Positions 54,751-63,484 of a stretch of DNA of 64,000 nucleotides are shown piece after piece. The notes beneath the pieces were generated by a model. That model did no database searches and had not been told where the DNA came from. It saw only the letters and a program-made list of their open reading frames with translations. Positions within the stretch are counted from its first letter, which is position 1, and the number at the start of each line of letters is the position of its first letter. The translations under genes and the position numbers were made by a program. The stretch is from Neoarius graeffei (lineage: Eukaryota > Chordata > Actinopteri > Siluriformes > Ariidae), in assembly GCF_027579695.1 (NCBI RefSeq), contig NC_083590.1:16850656-16914655 (forward strand), given 5' to 3'.

Positions 54751-56593
54751 ATCAAAAATTTAAATAATGCAAAAACTCAGGCTTTCAACCAATAGGTGTG
54801 TGTGGGTGTGTGCAGGGGCGATTGGATGTGCACTTTCTGTGTGTTAAAGTCGAACCAGGGATTGTGGATTCGCATGACCAATGAAGGCGTTCTGAACAGT
54901 CTTATTTCCGGAAAAATGATGGTATATACACACACACACACACATACACACACAGATAATACACAGAGCTCTGTTTCTGATTACGTGTCTATCTTCTTTC
55001 GTCAGCATTGCGAGTATTTGCTGTTGCATTTGTATAAGGCGGACGCACTGCGTGTCTTTACTCAAGATCCCACTTCCACAGTAAGCTTTTTTTTCCCACA
55101 TTATTTTCACATTCCCCATATTTTTCTCGATCTACAGTCCTGTGCGAAAGTCTTTGGCACATGTAAAGAAATGCTGACAACCAAAAACGGCTTAAATGAA
55201 ATGTTTAAAAAAAAACAACATAAACAGCGGTAAGCCATAACGAGGCCGTCAATAGCAGCGTATCTCACTCCGGCCCTGTCGAGTCCAGAAGGAACGATCT
55301 AAAGATAAATGTTGGAAGCTATATAGAAGCGATATCCACTCTAGGAATACCGGCCTGTTTACCGGAAAGAATCCAAAACGGCAAGGAATTGACCGAGAAG
55401 AAGTGATTTTTGTTGAACTGCTCATTAAGGCTTAATTAGTCCATAATTTTATTAATAATTGTAATGAAGTAAATCTGTGTAGAAGTTCTGTGCACCCTAG
55501 GTTCCCCACCTTCATGCCAGAAAGAATCAAAATCAGTGAAGAACTGAGGGAGAAGAAGCGATTTGTGTGGAAACTGCTCGTTAGGGATTGATTAATTAGT
55601 GCATATCTTCATTATTAATAGCAATTATGCAAATTTGGGTGGAAGCTATATATATATATATATGCACCCCAGGTAGACCGACCTTCCTGCCAAAAAGAAT
55701 AAAAATCAGTGAAGAATTGAGACAGGAGGAATGATTTTCGTGAAACGTGGACGACACCGGACGGACGACGGACAACACGAGGGCATAAACTCATCACCTG
55801 TCGGCCGGACTCATCACCCGGCTGACAGGTGATGAGTTTATGCCCTCATGTGTTGAGGTGTGAGATGACCTTTTGCTTAAAAAAAAAAACTAGTAGTCTG
55901 AGGTCCAGTGAGTGCAGTTTGATAAGGAAATGAGCTGTAGGTTTTACTGAGCATCTTCCAGAACCAGCCACAGTTCTTCTGGACACTTCTTCATTTATTT
56001 TGCACCAAAACCCAGTAGCCTTCATTATGTTTTGCTTTGTTTTTTTTATCTCAAAAGCGCTCTCTCTTACTTAATATATAATATGCTGCTCAGACATATT
56101 ACAAACATTTTTTTCCATTAACATTTAATTTTGTGCCGGAAAATGAAATGAACGTTTGGAACTCGAAAATGTTTTTGTAATGTTTTGACTCGATAATGTA
56201 GAATTCCTAAAATGGAAATCTATAACAAAGTTTGTATGGGTGGTGCCAAGACTTTTACACAGTACTGTATTTCTCACAGATTTCTGACAGGCTCTGGAGT
56301 CGAGGCAGTGTTTATACCCATTATTCAGTAACACATCTGTCGTGCTTGAATCGCAACACAGAATTTCATCCATGCTATACAAAATGGCGTGCTGTCAGTT
56401 ATGTAATGAGTATATTGCGTAATCCTGATGAACCTATGTCCTTGTCCAGGTGCCGAAGTACACCAGGGTGATCTCCAAGCCCATGTGGCTGGACCGGGTG
56501 AAGACCAAACTGCAGAACAAGGAGTATAAGACAGTGAGGGAGTTCGTGAATGACGTCAGGCTCATTTTTCAGAACTGCCACATTTTCAACAAG
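34066..56593 (+). CDS. Sp140/Sp110/Sp100-like nuclear body protein (spliced, 3' end not found)
   Basis: Thirteen coding exons are proposed: 34066-34224, 45130-45304, 45508-45720, 49013-49146, 49242-49286, 49389-49437, 49556-49720, 52229-52368, 52494-52556, 54575-54702, 54816-54921, 55006-55080 and 56450-56593. All phases match and they total 1596 nt, 532 codons. Domain order: HSR/CARD-like self-association domain, lysine-rich linker, lone SAND C-half, acidic linker, complete SAND, PHD finger, bromodomain. This is the layout of Sp140-type chromatin readers of nuclear bodies, with roles in immune and antiviral gene control known from mammals. The final bromodomain helix, stop codon and poly-A site were not found. 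Which of Sp100/110/140 it corresponds to is not decided, since fish relatives predate the mammalian split. Confidence 0.85.
34225..34875 (+). other. Start of a 10.9-kb intron, no repeat recognised
   Basis: No domain or terminal repeats seen. The rest of this intron, to 45129, is mostly transposons. Confidence 0.5.
34880..35554 (-). mobile_element. Kolobok-like non-autonomous element
   Basis: Flanked by TTAA (34876-34879 and 35555-35558), with ends AGTGCATAT and, inverted, AGTGCGTAT. It contains a minus-strand THAP exon. TTAA plus THAP fits the Kolobok superfamily better than piggyBac. Confidence 0.65.
35049..35222 (-). pseudogene. THAP zinc-finger exon remnant
   Basis: Starts [14 protein letters not shown], with THRFPKD and KWERLVY, the N-terminal THAP half. 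The C-x2-H end is not readable in this frame, so it is damaged or truncated. Confidence 0.65.
35578..37375 (+). mobile_element. tRNA-headed SINE, split by a PIF-like element
   Basis: The head has A-box-like GTGTAGTGGTTAGCA and B-box-like GGGTTCGAGCCC. A 12-bp target duplication AAGATCTTTTGG flanks it (35566-35577 and 37376-37387). SINE sequence is 35578-35771 and 37204-37375, ending in ATGGATGG-type repeats. Confidence 0.88.
35772..37203. mobile_element. PIF/Harbinger-like non-autonomous element
   Basis: Inserted in the SINE with a 3-bp TAA duplication; ends GGCTACATCCACAC and, inverted, GGCCCTGTCCACAC. It holds a tandem duplication of about 199 bp (units at 36082 and 36281). No transposase is visible. 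Confidence 0.7.
37690..38040 (+). repeat. 5'-truncated SINE of the same family
   Basis: Begins at the B box (GGGTTCGAGCCCC) and ends in a GAGAT repeat tail. Confidence 0.85.
38052..39661 (-). mobile_element. Tc1-like element, reference copy for the split one
   Basis: TA-flanked (38050-38051 and 39662-39663), 1610 bp, ends CAGTGGTGCTTGAAAG. Same family as 6895-33554 in the opposite orientation and uninterrupted. Confidence 0.93.
38270..39293 (-). pseudogene. Tc1-like transposase
   Basis: Starts [14 protein letters not shown] with helix-turn-helix motifs and has LWTDET (first catalytic Asp). It is open to 38778, where GAA is TAA just after VWRK; further damage follows. Not functional. Confidence 0.85.
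39664..41202. other. Intron DNA, possible end of an unnamed element
   Basis: 40455-40505 contains TTGATAATT words that mirror ATTATCAACACC near 37518; a minus-strand frame at 40165-40350 ([17 protein letters not shown]) ends at a GTAAGC donor. These could be the right end and first exon of an older transposon spanning about 37500-40505. Otherwise nothing seen. Confidence 0.3.
41205..41810 (-). mobile_element. Deleted mariner-like element
   Basis: Between TA sites, with ends CAGGGTTAGT and its inverse leading to TTATGTTAACAC. The minus-strand frame 41451-41759 has [12 protein letters not shown] and [16 protein letters not shown], the second and third catalytic Asp regions of a mariner-type transposase. 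The N-terminal part is deleted. Confidence 0.8.
41813..43414 (-). mobile_element. Tc1-like element with one frameshift
   Basis: 1602 bp, TA-flanked; it shares the TA at 41811-41812 with the mariner-like neighbour. Ends CAGTGGGGCAAAAAA. Confidence 0.93.
42028..43049 (-). pseudogene. Tc1-like transposase, single frameshift
   Basis: Starts [14 protein letters not shown]; the frame breaks near 42790 in a G run after NPRTTRG and continues in another frame to 42028. DDE residues are in [14 protein letters not shown] and LNPRENLW. Apart from this one indel it has the full Tc1 length of about 340 aa. Confidence 0.9.
43417..45079. other. Intron DNA, nothing recognised
   Basis: AT-rich, without domains or obvious terminal repeats. 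Confidence 0.4.
45081..45124. repeat. (CT)n microsatellite serving as polypyrimidine tract
   Basis: About 22 CT units end five bases before the acceptor TTTGTAG|AAGG of the second HSR exon. Confidence 0.9.
45130..45304 (+). CDS. Exon: HSR domain, second half
   Basis: Encodes [20 protein letters not shown] and the helices after it. The acceptor is TTTGTAG, directly behind a long CT microsatellite; the donor is GACG|GTCAGT. Phase 0 in, phase 1 out. The HSR domain drives homodimerisation of Sp100/AIRE proteins. Confidence 0.85.
45508..45720 (+). CDS. Exon: basic linker
   Basis: Lysine- and glutamate-rich ([27 protein letters not shown]), probably holding nuclear localisation signals. ATTTCAG acceptor, GTAAGT donor, phases 1 and 1. 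Confidence 0.8.
45979..46701. mobile_element. MITE with GGGGTGTTCACACGGCA ends
   Basis: Terminal inverted repeats of 17 bp, about 720 bp apart, both inside T-rich flanks. PIF/Harbinger-like by its ends; no coding domain. Confidence 0.65.
46702..47461. other. Intron DNA with a (CT)n run at 46943-46976
   Basis: Apart from the microsatellite, nothing is recognised. In particular there is no exon resembling the first half of a SAND domain. Confidence 0.5.
47462..47800 (+). repeat. tRNA-headed SINE
   Basis: GGTGTAGTGGTTAGCACTGTC head to ATGGATGGA tail; same family as 35578, with an internal deletion near 47575. Confidence 0.85.
47990..48540 (-). repeat. RTE-type LINE 3' end, or SINE with such a tail
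   Basis: On the minus strand it ends GGGAGCAGCCGAAAGAAG with GAAGAAG repeats. The block with TAAAAACCTATGCCAAATCA also appears on the plus strand at about 52110. No RT domain remains. Confidence 0.55.
48655..48990. repeat. Interspersed repeat fragment
   Basis: Contains CCATAAATATTTGGACATTG, a word common in fish Tc1-derived MITEs. No coding content. Confidence 0.35.
49013..49146 (+). CDS. Exon: isolated C-terminal half of a SAND domain
   Basis: Encodes [17 protein letters not shown] followed by [12 protein letters not shown]. It matches the second half of a SAND fold, but no exon for the first half was found between 45721 and 49012. The DNA-contacting K-D/N-W-K motif is degenerate here (NRK). 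Confidence 0.8.
49242..49437 (+). CDS. Two short linker exons
   Basis: 49242-49286 (15 codons, [15 protein letters not shown]) and 49389-49437 ([15 protein letters not shown], donor GTTAGT, or GTCCCC six bases earlier in the same phase). No domain. The weakest exons of the model, supported only by splice sites and phase. Confidence 0.5.
49556..49720 (+). CDS. Exon: acidic linker and SAND N-terminal half
   Basis: An acidic stretch ([16 protein letters not shown]) leads into [20 protein letters not shown], the typical SAND start. Donor GCAG|GTAGGT, phase 1. Confidence 0.85.
49933..50475. mobile_element. MITE with an embedded Tc1-like fragment
   Basis: Ends TTGGCCCTCATTTAT(G/C)AA are inverted repeats. 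The interior, 50130-50245, encodes [10 protein letters not shown] and RVLWSDES, a piece of a Tc1-type transposase. Confidence 0.6.
50585..51530. repeat. Tandem repeat, unit about 312-322 bp
   Basis: AATTGTATCTCCTCTC recurs at 50751, 51063 and 51385, each followed by GTTTTGGGTCGATC and TTTGTTTAC blocks. Partial units lie at both ends. In an intron of the Sp100-family gene. Confidence 0.85.
51531..51871. other. Intron DNA, nothing recognised
   Basis: No domain or repeat ends seen. Confidence 0.4.
51872..52196 (+). repeat. SINE head joined to an RTE-type tail
   Basis: 51872-52030 is the SINE family of 35578; 52031-52196 is the RTE-type 3' sequence ending AGCCAAAAGAAGAAGAAG. It may be one composite SINE or two insertions. 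It ends only about 30 bases before the SAND exon. Confidence 0.65.
52229..52368 (+). CDS. Exon: SAND C-terminal half
   Basis: [19 protein letters not shown] then [19 protein letters not shown]. The Trp-Lys of the DNA-binding motif is kept (HWK), unlike the lone half upstream. TTGCAG acceptor, GTAATT donor. Confidence 0.88.
52494..52556 (+). CDS. Exon: Cys-rich segment after SAND
   Basis: 21 codons, [20 protein letters not shown], like the short Cys-containing tail that follows SAND in Sp100/AIRE proteins. Donor GTGAGT. Confidence 0.7.
52745..53270. repeat. 146-bp tandem repeat rich in AGGTCA half-sites
   Basis: TGACCTTG recurs at 52771, 52917 and 53063. Each unit carries about four TGACCT/AGGTCA hexamers, and 53222-53265 adds several more. 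Confidence 0.9.
53580..53765. repeat. DNA-transposon-derived repeat fragment
   Basis: AGAAAAAGTTGGGACGGTAT and the following bases match a common fish repeat that I remember as Tc1-related. One-ended. Confidence 0.4.
53945..54077. mobile_element. Short MITE
   Basis: GGGTGGGTTTCCCAAAAGC and its inverse GCTTTTGGGGGGAAACCCACCC bound about 130 bp. Confidence 0.65.
54575..54921 (+). CDS. Two exons: PHD finger
   Basis: 54575-54702 and 54816-54921. Together they give the C4HC3 ligand set: CFIC, CDEC, HHQC, CTFC. PHD fingers of this family read histone H3 tails. The first donor runs into a GA microsatellite and the second into a CA microsatellite. Confidence 0.88.
54703..54960. repeat. GA and CA microsatellites at PHD splice donors
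   Basis: (GA)n at about 54704-54747 starts within the donor GG|GTGAGAGAG; (CA)n at about 54928-54956 starts seven bases after the donor ATG|GTATAT. Confidence 0.9.
55006..55080 (+). CDS. Exon: bromodomain helix Z
   Basis: 25 codons, [18 protein letters not shown], like the first bromodomain helix in Sp140 (CEFLLL). TCGTCAG acceptor, GTAAGC donor. Confidence 0.8.
55135..56267. mobile_element. Tc1-like MITE carrying a second repeat
   Basis: TA-flanked ends CAGTCCTGTGCGAAAGTCTT and, inverted, CAGTACTGTGTAAAAGTCTT. About 55210-55865 is a foreign insertion that is repeated in inverse orientation at 56960-58600. Confidence 0.7.
55250..55865 (+). repeat. Repeat family R, forward copy
   Basis: Serial blocks of about 160 bp sharing GAAAGAATC(A/C)AAA, GAGAAGAAG and TTAATTAGT. 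It ends in a hairpin (CATCACCTGTC and inverse) at 55785-55855. Confidence 0.75.
56450..56593 (+). CDS. Exon: bromodomain core
   Basis: 48 codons with [12 protein letters not shown] and [13 protein letters not shown]; the Asn of IFN sits where bromodomains bind acetyl-lysine. The donor, GTGACA, is followed by a TG repeat. The last helix should lie further right, but none was seen up to 64000. Confidence 0.85.
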
Positions 56594-56602
56594 GTGACAC
56601 AG

Positions 56603-56610
<8 letters not shown>

Positions 56611-56635
<25 letters not shown>
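56611..56635. repeat. (TG)n microsatellite after the bromodomain exon
   Basis: Twelve TG units begin 17 bases after the donor at 56594. Confidence 0.9.
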
Positions 56636-57137
56636 CGTACAGTAGAAGCATTTCTATAACGCTGGAGTTGTTTATATTCAGAACGGACTCAAGTTAGAAT
56701 GTACAGAATTGTCCTCAGTTCGGACTCCGACAGATCGTTTCTATCGAAGGGTTTGGAAGATTTTGTAAAAGTAGAAACTCGTATTTCAGTCTCGGTTCCT
56801 GGAAGCGTTGTTGTACATCACAGGGGTGTAAATCTCAGGCTTACACATGACATGACATGATACAATTTAAATTCTTGAGGCAGTGATTCAATATTTGATG
56901 ATACCACACTAAATATACACGATATATCCAAATGTTTGTGCACCCCTGCCCATCACACCCATATGTCCAGGTGATGAGTTTATGCCACCATCTGTCCTGC
57001 GTCATCTACATTTCACGAAAATCGCTTCTTCTGTCTCAGTTCTTCACTGATTTTTACTCTTTTTGGCAGGAAGGTCGGTCTGCCTGGGGTGCATATACGT
57101 AGCTTCGACTCAAATTTGCATAACTGCAATTAATAAT

Positions 57138-58076
57138 GAAGATATATATATTATTTACCAGCTTAAGGTCGGTCCGTATCGTGAAATACTGTGACCTCAG
57201 CCTTGAAAATACTGACCTCGGCCTCTACTTTCAAGCCCTCGGTCACGGTATTTCACGATATGGACTGACCTTAAGCTGGTAAATAATATATTTATTTTTT
57301 CCTTTACCAAATTCTAATAGAAAATGAGAGCGCCCGAAAGGGAAACCATAGTTAGAACAAACCTTCTACAAGCTTGTCAAAAACACGCCCTGGCTGCTTG
57401 TGGACAGTTTCCCTTCGCGAAAACCTTGACCAACTGCCGTTTACGGGCCACAAGGACTTCTCTTGACTTGTTGAACTCAGGGTCCGTGAAAATATTTAGT
57501 TTCAAGCCGGACTGATTCAGACAGCGCTGGATACTCCTCTGGAAAGATGTGAGCGAGGACGGCTCGTACACATCGCCATTTTTCTTTCTTGCAGACATGA
57601 AAAAGTTGCACAGCAACATGTTTAGTTCTTCGCCAGGTACGTCTTCCACCTTTCGACCTTCATTTAGGTTCCGACAGAACTTCCCAAAGACATTGAGGTC
57701 ATAGGTCGTCTTTTTTGTTGTATTTTCTGCCCTTTGTTCCTCAGTAAACTGCTGGATTTGCTTGGCGTTAGCAACAGTTAGAGGTTTTTAGCTTTCTCCT
57801 GAAATGTTTTCTTTTATTTCGTCTTCCTCAGGGGAGTAAAACTCGCTTTCGCTGTGAACACTGTCGTTATCGCCGTCCATGCTGTAAAATTAATGCTATT
57901 CTCCTGAGAAATGTGAAAATAAATGTTGACAAAAAATTGCTACTATGTTTGTTGTTGTTGTGAACAAGTGAGTCAACAAAGGTCCGTAACCGGGGTTCGT
58001 ATCGTAGGATTCCGGACCACTCGCAAGTCAATCAGAGCTGACGATTTGATGGAAACCGGACCACGAAAAAAATGAG
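57138..58076 (-). mobile_element. Crypton-like fragment or derived MITE
   Basis: Interrupts repeat R. The left part (57140-57295) is a fold-back: ATTTACCAGCTTAAGGTC and its inverse. The minus strand encodes a recombinase-like N-terminal region. No clear target duplication, which would be normal for a tyrosine-recombinase element. Confidence 0.45.
57377..57881 (-). pseudogene. Crypton/KIAA1958-like recombinase N-terminal region
   Basis: Contains ELNMLLCNFFMSARKKNG and YEPSSLTSFQRSIQRCL, the block found in KIAA1958-like and other Crypton-derived vertebrate proteins as I recall them. A stop lies upstream after ISGES near 57790, and the catalytic C-terminus is absent. Confidence 0.5.
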
Positions 58077-58255
58077 TAATTAATCAATCCCTAATGAGCA
58101 GTTTCCACACAAATCGCTTCTTCTCCCTCAATTCTTCACCGATTTTGATTCTTTCTGGCATGAAGGTAGCGGAACCTAGGGTGCATAGAACTTCTACACA
58201 GATTTACTTCATTACAATTATTAATGAAGTTAATAGTGGACTAAATAAGCCTTAA

Positions 58256-58461
58256 CCTCCTAAGGCCCAAGCTGTTTTTTTACATGCATTTTTTATTTCT
58301 CTTTGCTATTTGGGCTTATTAGAACCTGATTAGAATAAAAACTAAGCATCATCTTTTGATAAGATGTACTTTTAGAGAAAAAGTATGTCCACATATGTGG
58401 ATTCTTGTTCCGAATTTCTAAAAAGTGCTGTCCACGCATGTGACCACTAAGCCCTAGGAGG
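58256..58461. mobile_element. TTAA MITE (piggyBac-like)
   Basis: Flanked by TTAA (58252-58255 and 58462-58465); ends CCTCCTAAGGCCCAAGC and, inverted, CCTCCTAGGGC. 206 bp. Confidence 0.8.
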
Positions 58462-58603
58462 TTAATGAGCAGTTCAACAGAAATCACTTCTTCTCAGTCA
58501 ATTCCTCACCGTTTTGGATTCTTTCTGGTAAACAGGTCAGCATTCCTAAGATGGATATCGCTTGTGTATATCACTTGTATATAGTGTATATAGCTTGTGT
58601 ATA

Positions 58604-59153
58604 TATTAGGGTTTTGCTGGGATTCAAACCCGGGTCGCTGGTGTGATAATCCAGCAAACCCCCACTAGGCCACCAGGGGGATGACTCAAGTACACAGGCG
58701 TGAGGCGAAGGTAGAGTATCAAAAAACAGTTTATTTACAATATTTACAATCTGATGGAAAAAAAAACAAAAAGAAAATCCAAAAGCTCAGAAGATAAACA
58801 AAAATAAAAATATCCAAAGGTTTCAAAGTCCAAAAACAAAAGGAAAGGCAAAATGCTGAACGCTCAGAAGATCAAAAAGTCCAAAGTCCAAAGAAAGCAA
58901 AAATATCAAAAACACAAGGGCACAGGCAAGACACGTGGGACAGAGGAAACTAGCACTAGACAACATAGCATAAAGACTCCGTGACAAGGGAACAAACAGA
59001 GGGGTATTTATACACAAACTAATTAAGGAACAGGGCGAGGCAGGAAACAGGCAATCAAGACAAACACAGTGGCGGCCTCTAAAGGCCAAAACAAACATGA
59101 CAAGATAAACATAACAGCGGCCTCTAGAGGCCAAAACAGTCCCAGTCCTAACA
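58604..59153 (-). repeat. 3' LTR of the second Sushi-like element
   Basis: About 550 bp; the terminal TG/CA is altered to TA at 58604-58605. A purine tract (minus-strand GGGGGGGGG) adjoins it at about 59157. Confidence 0.9.
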
Positions 59154-62100
59154 GGACCCCCCCCCCAGGAGCATCTCCTGACATTCCCAGGGCGATCCAG
59201 ATGGGCCGAATGGAAGTCCCTACAAAGTCCTTTATCTAAAAGGTCCTGGGCGGGGACCCAACAGCGTTCCTCAGGGCCATAGCCCTCCCAGTCTACCAGA
59301 TATTGAAGCCCGCTGGGGACCCGGCAGGAGTCAAGCAGGCGATGCACAGTGAACACAGTCAGACCCTGGAAGATACGGGGGGGTGGGGTATTCCTAGGGT
59401 CAGGGGCATACGTGGACGTCAGTATGGGCCGCAACAGGGAAACATGGAATGTGGGGTTGATCCTCAGAGTCCGGGGCAACTGGAGCTGGTAGGCGACAGG
59501 GTTCACCCTGCGCACCACCTTGAAGGGGCCAATGTAGCAAGGAGCAAGCTTGCGGTTCTCCACCCACAGCGGAAGGTCCTTGGTGGACAGCCAAACCTGC
59601 TGCCCAGGGCGGAAAGCGTGGGCAGGTCTTTTATGGCGGTTGGCCTGAGTCTGGTTGGTTCTGGAGGTCTGGATGAGGGTCCTCCTGACCTTGCTCCAGG
59701 TCTTGCGACACCGTCTCACATATTGGTTGACCGAGGGCACCCCCGCGTCCTCCTCCTGGTCCGGGAACAGAGGTGGCTGGAACCCGAATTGGCACTGGAA
59801 TGGCGACAGCTTGGTGGCCGATGACTGCAGGGTGTTGTGGGCGTACTCTGCCCATGGCAGCCAGGTGCTTCACAATTTCGGGTTATCCATAGCCAGGCCT
59901 CACAGGGTGGTTTCCAGGTCCTGGTTGAGCCTCTACGTCTGGCCATTGGACTGTGGGTGGAACCCAGAGGAGAGGCTGGCAGTGGCTACGATAAGCTTGC
60001 AAATCCCGTGCCACACTTGGGAGGAGAACTGGGGCCCCCGGTCAGAGACGATATCCTGTGGGAGACCAAAGACTCGGAAGACGTGATTGAACATTAGTTT
60101 AGCTGTTTCAAGGGCAGAAGGGAGCTTGCACAGTGGTATAAAGCGGCAGGCCTTGGAGAATCTGTCAACTATGACCAAAATGACAGTGTTACCTTGTGAC
60201 TCAGGGAGACCCGTGATGAAGTCGACTGCCACGTGGGACCAGGGACGCTGGGGAATGGTCAGAGGATGCAGGAGGCCCTGGGGATGCTGTCATGGGTTCT
60301 TGCTTCTGGTGCACACCTCGCAGGAAAGGACGAATGACCTCACTTCCTTCTCCATGCTTGGCCACCAGAAGCGTCTTCTCAAAAAGTCCAGGGTCCTTCG
60401 AGCTCCCGGGTGGGCGGTGAGAGGGGACGAGTGACCCCACTGGAGAACCTTGGCCCAGGCTTGATGTGGGACGTACAAGAGGCCCGGTGGCCCCGTCCCA
60501 GGACCGGGGTCCTGGCGTTGGGCTCGTTGGACAGCCTCCTCAATACCCCAGCGGACAGGGGCTACAATCCGGGACACAGGGATAATAGGCCCAACTTCGC
60601 TCTCCCTGTTGGTGGGAGTGAACAGCCTGGAAAGCGCGTCAGGTTTGGTGTTTTTGGAGCCGGGGCAGTAGGATAGGGTAAAGTCGAACCAACTGAAAAA
60701 CAAGGCCCACCTAGCCTGTCGTGGATTGAGTCTCTTTGCTTGCTGGAGGTACTCCAGGTTCTTGTGGTCCGTCCAGACCAAAAATGGATGTTGCGCTCCC
60801 TCCAGCCAGTGCCTCCACTCCTCAAGGGCCAGTTTAACTGCTAGCAGTTCTCGATCCCCCACGTCATACCGGGACTCCGCAGAACTCAGGTGGTGGGAGA
60901 AGTATGCGCAGGAGTGCAACCTTCCTTCCGAGCGTTGAGAGAGGACCGCGCCAACGCCGCTGTCCGAGGCGTCCACCTCGACGATGAAGGGTTGCGAAGG
61001 GTCCGGGAGGACCAGAATGGGTGCCGTGCAGAAGCGGTGTTTGAGGTCTTTGAACGCCTTTTCCGCCTGAGGAGACCAGACATACGATCCACCTGTCCCT
61101 TTGGTGAGGTCCGATATGGGCGCTGCTACAGAACTAAAGTTCCTGATAAACTTGGGGTAGAAGTTAGCAAATCCTAAGAACCGCTGAACCTCTTTGACGG
61201 ACTTGGGGGTGGGCCAGTCCCAGACGGCCAGGGTCTTGGCTGGATCCATCTGGAGTTGGCCTGTCCGTACAATAAAACCCAGAAAGGAGACCTCGGGAAC
61301 ATGAAATTCGCATTTCTGGGCCTTAGCGAACAGATTGTTCTGTAGCAGCCTCTGGAGAACCTGGCGGACATGGTGGCGGTGCTCCTGCATGGTCTTGGAA
61401 AAGATTAGAATGTCGTCGAGGTAGACAAAAACGTACTGGTTAATCATGTCCCTCAAGACGTCGTTGATTAGTGCCTGAAAAATAGCTGGTGCATTGGTGA
61501 GTCCGAAGGGCATCACCTGGTACTCGTAGTGCCCAGACAGGGTGTTAAAGGCAGTCTTCCACTCATCTCCCTGTCGGATACGGATGAGGTGGTATGCGTT
61601 CCGTAAGTCCAATTTGGTGAAGACAGTGGCGCCTTGGAGCAGATCGAACGCTGTGGACATCAGCGGAAAGGGATAGCGGTTGCGTACAGTGATCTTGTTC
61701 AGACCCCTGTAATCAATACATGGCCGGGGCCCCCTATCCTTCTTGCCGACAAAGAAGAAGCTGGCACCAGCGGGTGAGGTGGAGGGTCGAATGAACCCAG
61801 AGGCCAAGGCATCCTTGATGTACTCCTCCATGGCCTTGCATTCTGGCTGAGAGAGGGAAAACAGTCTGCCACGAGGAGGGGTAGTCCCAGGGAGCAAGTC
61901 GATGGCACAGTCGTAGGCACGGTGCGGAGGAAGAACGGCGGCCCTGCTCTTGCTGAAAACTTCCTTGAGATCCCAGTACTCTGTGGGAACTTGAGAACTT
62001 GGTGAGATCAGGAGGCTCGGCAGGAGACACAGGAGAGCTAGAGAGCAGACAAGAGGCATAGCAAGCCGGACCCCACTCCACAACCTGGCTAGTGACCCAG

Positions 62101-62558
62101 TCTATACGAGGGTTGTGGCGGGTAAGCCAAGGAAGACCTAGAATAACTGGGAACTCTGGTGAAGGAATCAGGTGCAGGGATATTTCTTCCTTGTGACCTT
62201 GAGACTGGAGGAAGACTGGAGAAGTTACTTGGGTGACTCTTCCATCACCTAAGGCTTGGCCATCCAGGGCAGACACAGACTGTGGGACTTCAAGAGGTGC
62301 AGTCAGGACATTGATACTTTGGGTGAAGTGAACATCCATAAAGTTTCCAGCCGCCCCGGAGTCTAACAAGGCCTGACAAGAGTGGATGGACTCACCCCAG
62401 GAGATGGAGACCAGGATGTAGACTCCTTGGCCAGGGAGTTCAGGAGAGAGGGTAGGCCCCGTCACAACCCTCCCTCGGCTGGACGGGGCAGTCCTTTTCC
62501 CGAGAGCTCGGGACAAGATGCTCGGAAATGGCCAGGCTTGCCACAGTAGATGCAGCAC
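58823..62558 (-). pseudogene. Sushi-like pol with several lesions
   Basis: Same domain order as 20029-23424. Seen lesions: a frameshift near 62000 between protease and RT, a CGA-to-TGA nonsense at about 60290, a GAG-to-TAG change near 59935, a TGG-to-TGA change near 59873, and loss of the normal stop so that the frame reads into the LTR to 58823. RT ([10 protein letters not shown]), integrase and chromodomain are still recognisable. Confidence 0.9.
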
Positions 62559-63471
62559 TTGTCCCTCCTTCTGCGCTCCCTCTCAGCTGCGGAGAGACGA
62601 GTACGGCCAACTTGCATGGGCTCTGAACAGTCACTGGAGGAGGTAGACAGGCTCCAGGTCGAGGCAGTGAGGCCGGGGAAGCTCAGGACTTGGCGGCGCT
62701 CTCTAATCCTGTTGTCAAGACGAGTAGAATGTGAGATCAGAGTTTCGAGGCCACTTGGGCATCCGATAGAGGCCAGGCCGTCTTTGATGGGGTCAGACAA
62801 ACCATGGTGAAAGGCTGAAACCAGGGCTGCTTCGTTCCATCCGCTGACTGCTGCGAGCGTCCGGAATGCGATGGCGTAGTTCGCGACGCTTCCTTCTTGC
62901 CGGATGGACATGAGCTTCCTGGCTGCGTCTTTACTGGTGTCTGCCTGATCGAAGACATGAAGCATCTCCTCCATAAACAACTTGAAATCAGAGCACTCGG
63001 GTCCCTGTCTCTGCCAAATGGCCGTTGCCCAAGCTCGTGCCTTACCAGCTAACAAGGTTATCATAAAGGCAATCTTGCGGCGATCCGTAGTGTAGGTGGT
63101 AGGCTGAAGCTTAAAGGTGAGTTGGCACTGGGTAAGGAACTCCCGGCACTCACCGTGCTTGCCGTCATACCTCTGAGGTGCAGGAAGGCTGGGTTCGCGA
63201 GGTGAAGGAGACAGCGTGGCGGGAGGCACTGGAGCAGGAGCAGATGGTGGAGCAGGAGCTGGATCAGGGTGAGGAGAAGCGGGCAGAGGCATCAGCTGTG
63301 CCAGGGTTTTCCCAATTTGCTGAAGCAGTACCTCATGGCAAGGGCCTCACGTTGGCTTGTAAGTGTTCGTGCATGAGTGTCCATGGTAGCTCCGAAGTGT
63401 GTTAAAGAAGCCATAATTCCCTGAAGGTTAGCCGGGTAGACCGTTGAAGACGCCTCTGCTGAGTCAGTCAT
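62462..63471 (-). pseudogene. Sushi-like gag, frameshifted
   Basis: ATG at 63471 (MTDSAEA) as in the intact copy. A small deletion near 63330 shifts the frame; from 63292 to 62462 the frame is open through capsid ([18 protein letters not shown]) and knuckle ([15 protein letters not shown]). Confidence 0.9.
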
Positions 63472-63484
63472 GACGGAGTCTTTC

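Larger units (their letters stand above)
56960..58600 (-). repeat. Repeat family R, inverse copy, split by two insertions
   Basis: Pieces 56960-57137, 58077-58255 and 58462-58600 are inverted versions of the blocks at 55250-55865. Together the copies bracket the bromodomain exon at 56450. Confidence 0.75.

Noticed and set aside
58823..59740. C-terminal extension of the chromodomain ORF
   Set aside because: The extra residues come from loss of the normal stop and reading into the LTR, not from a fused domain.
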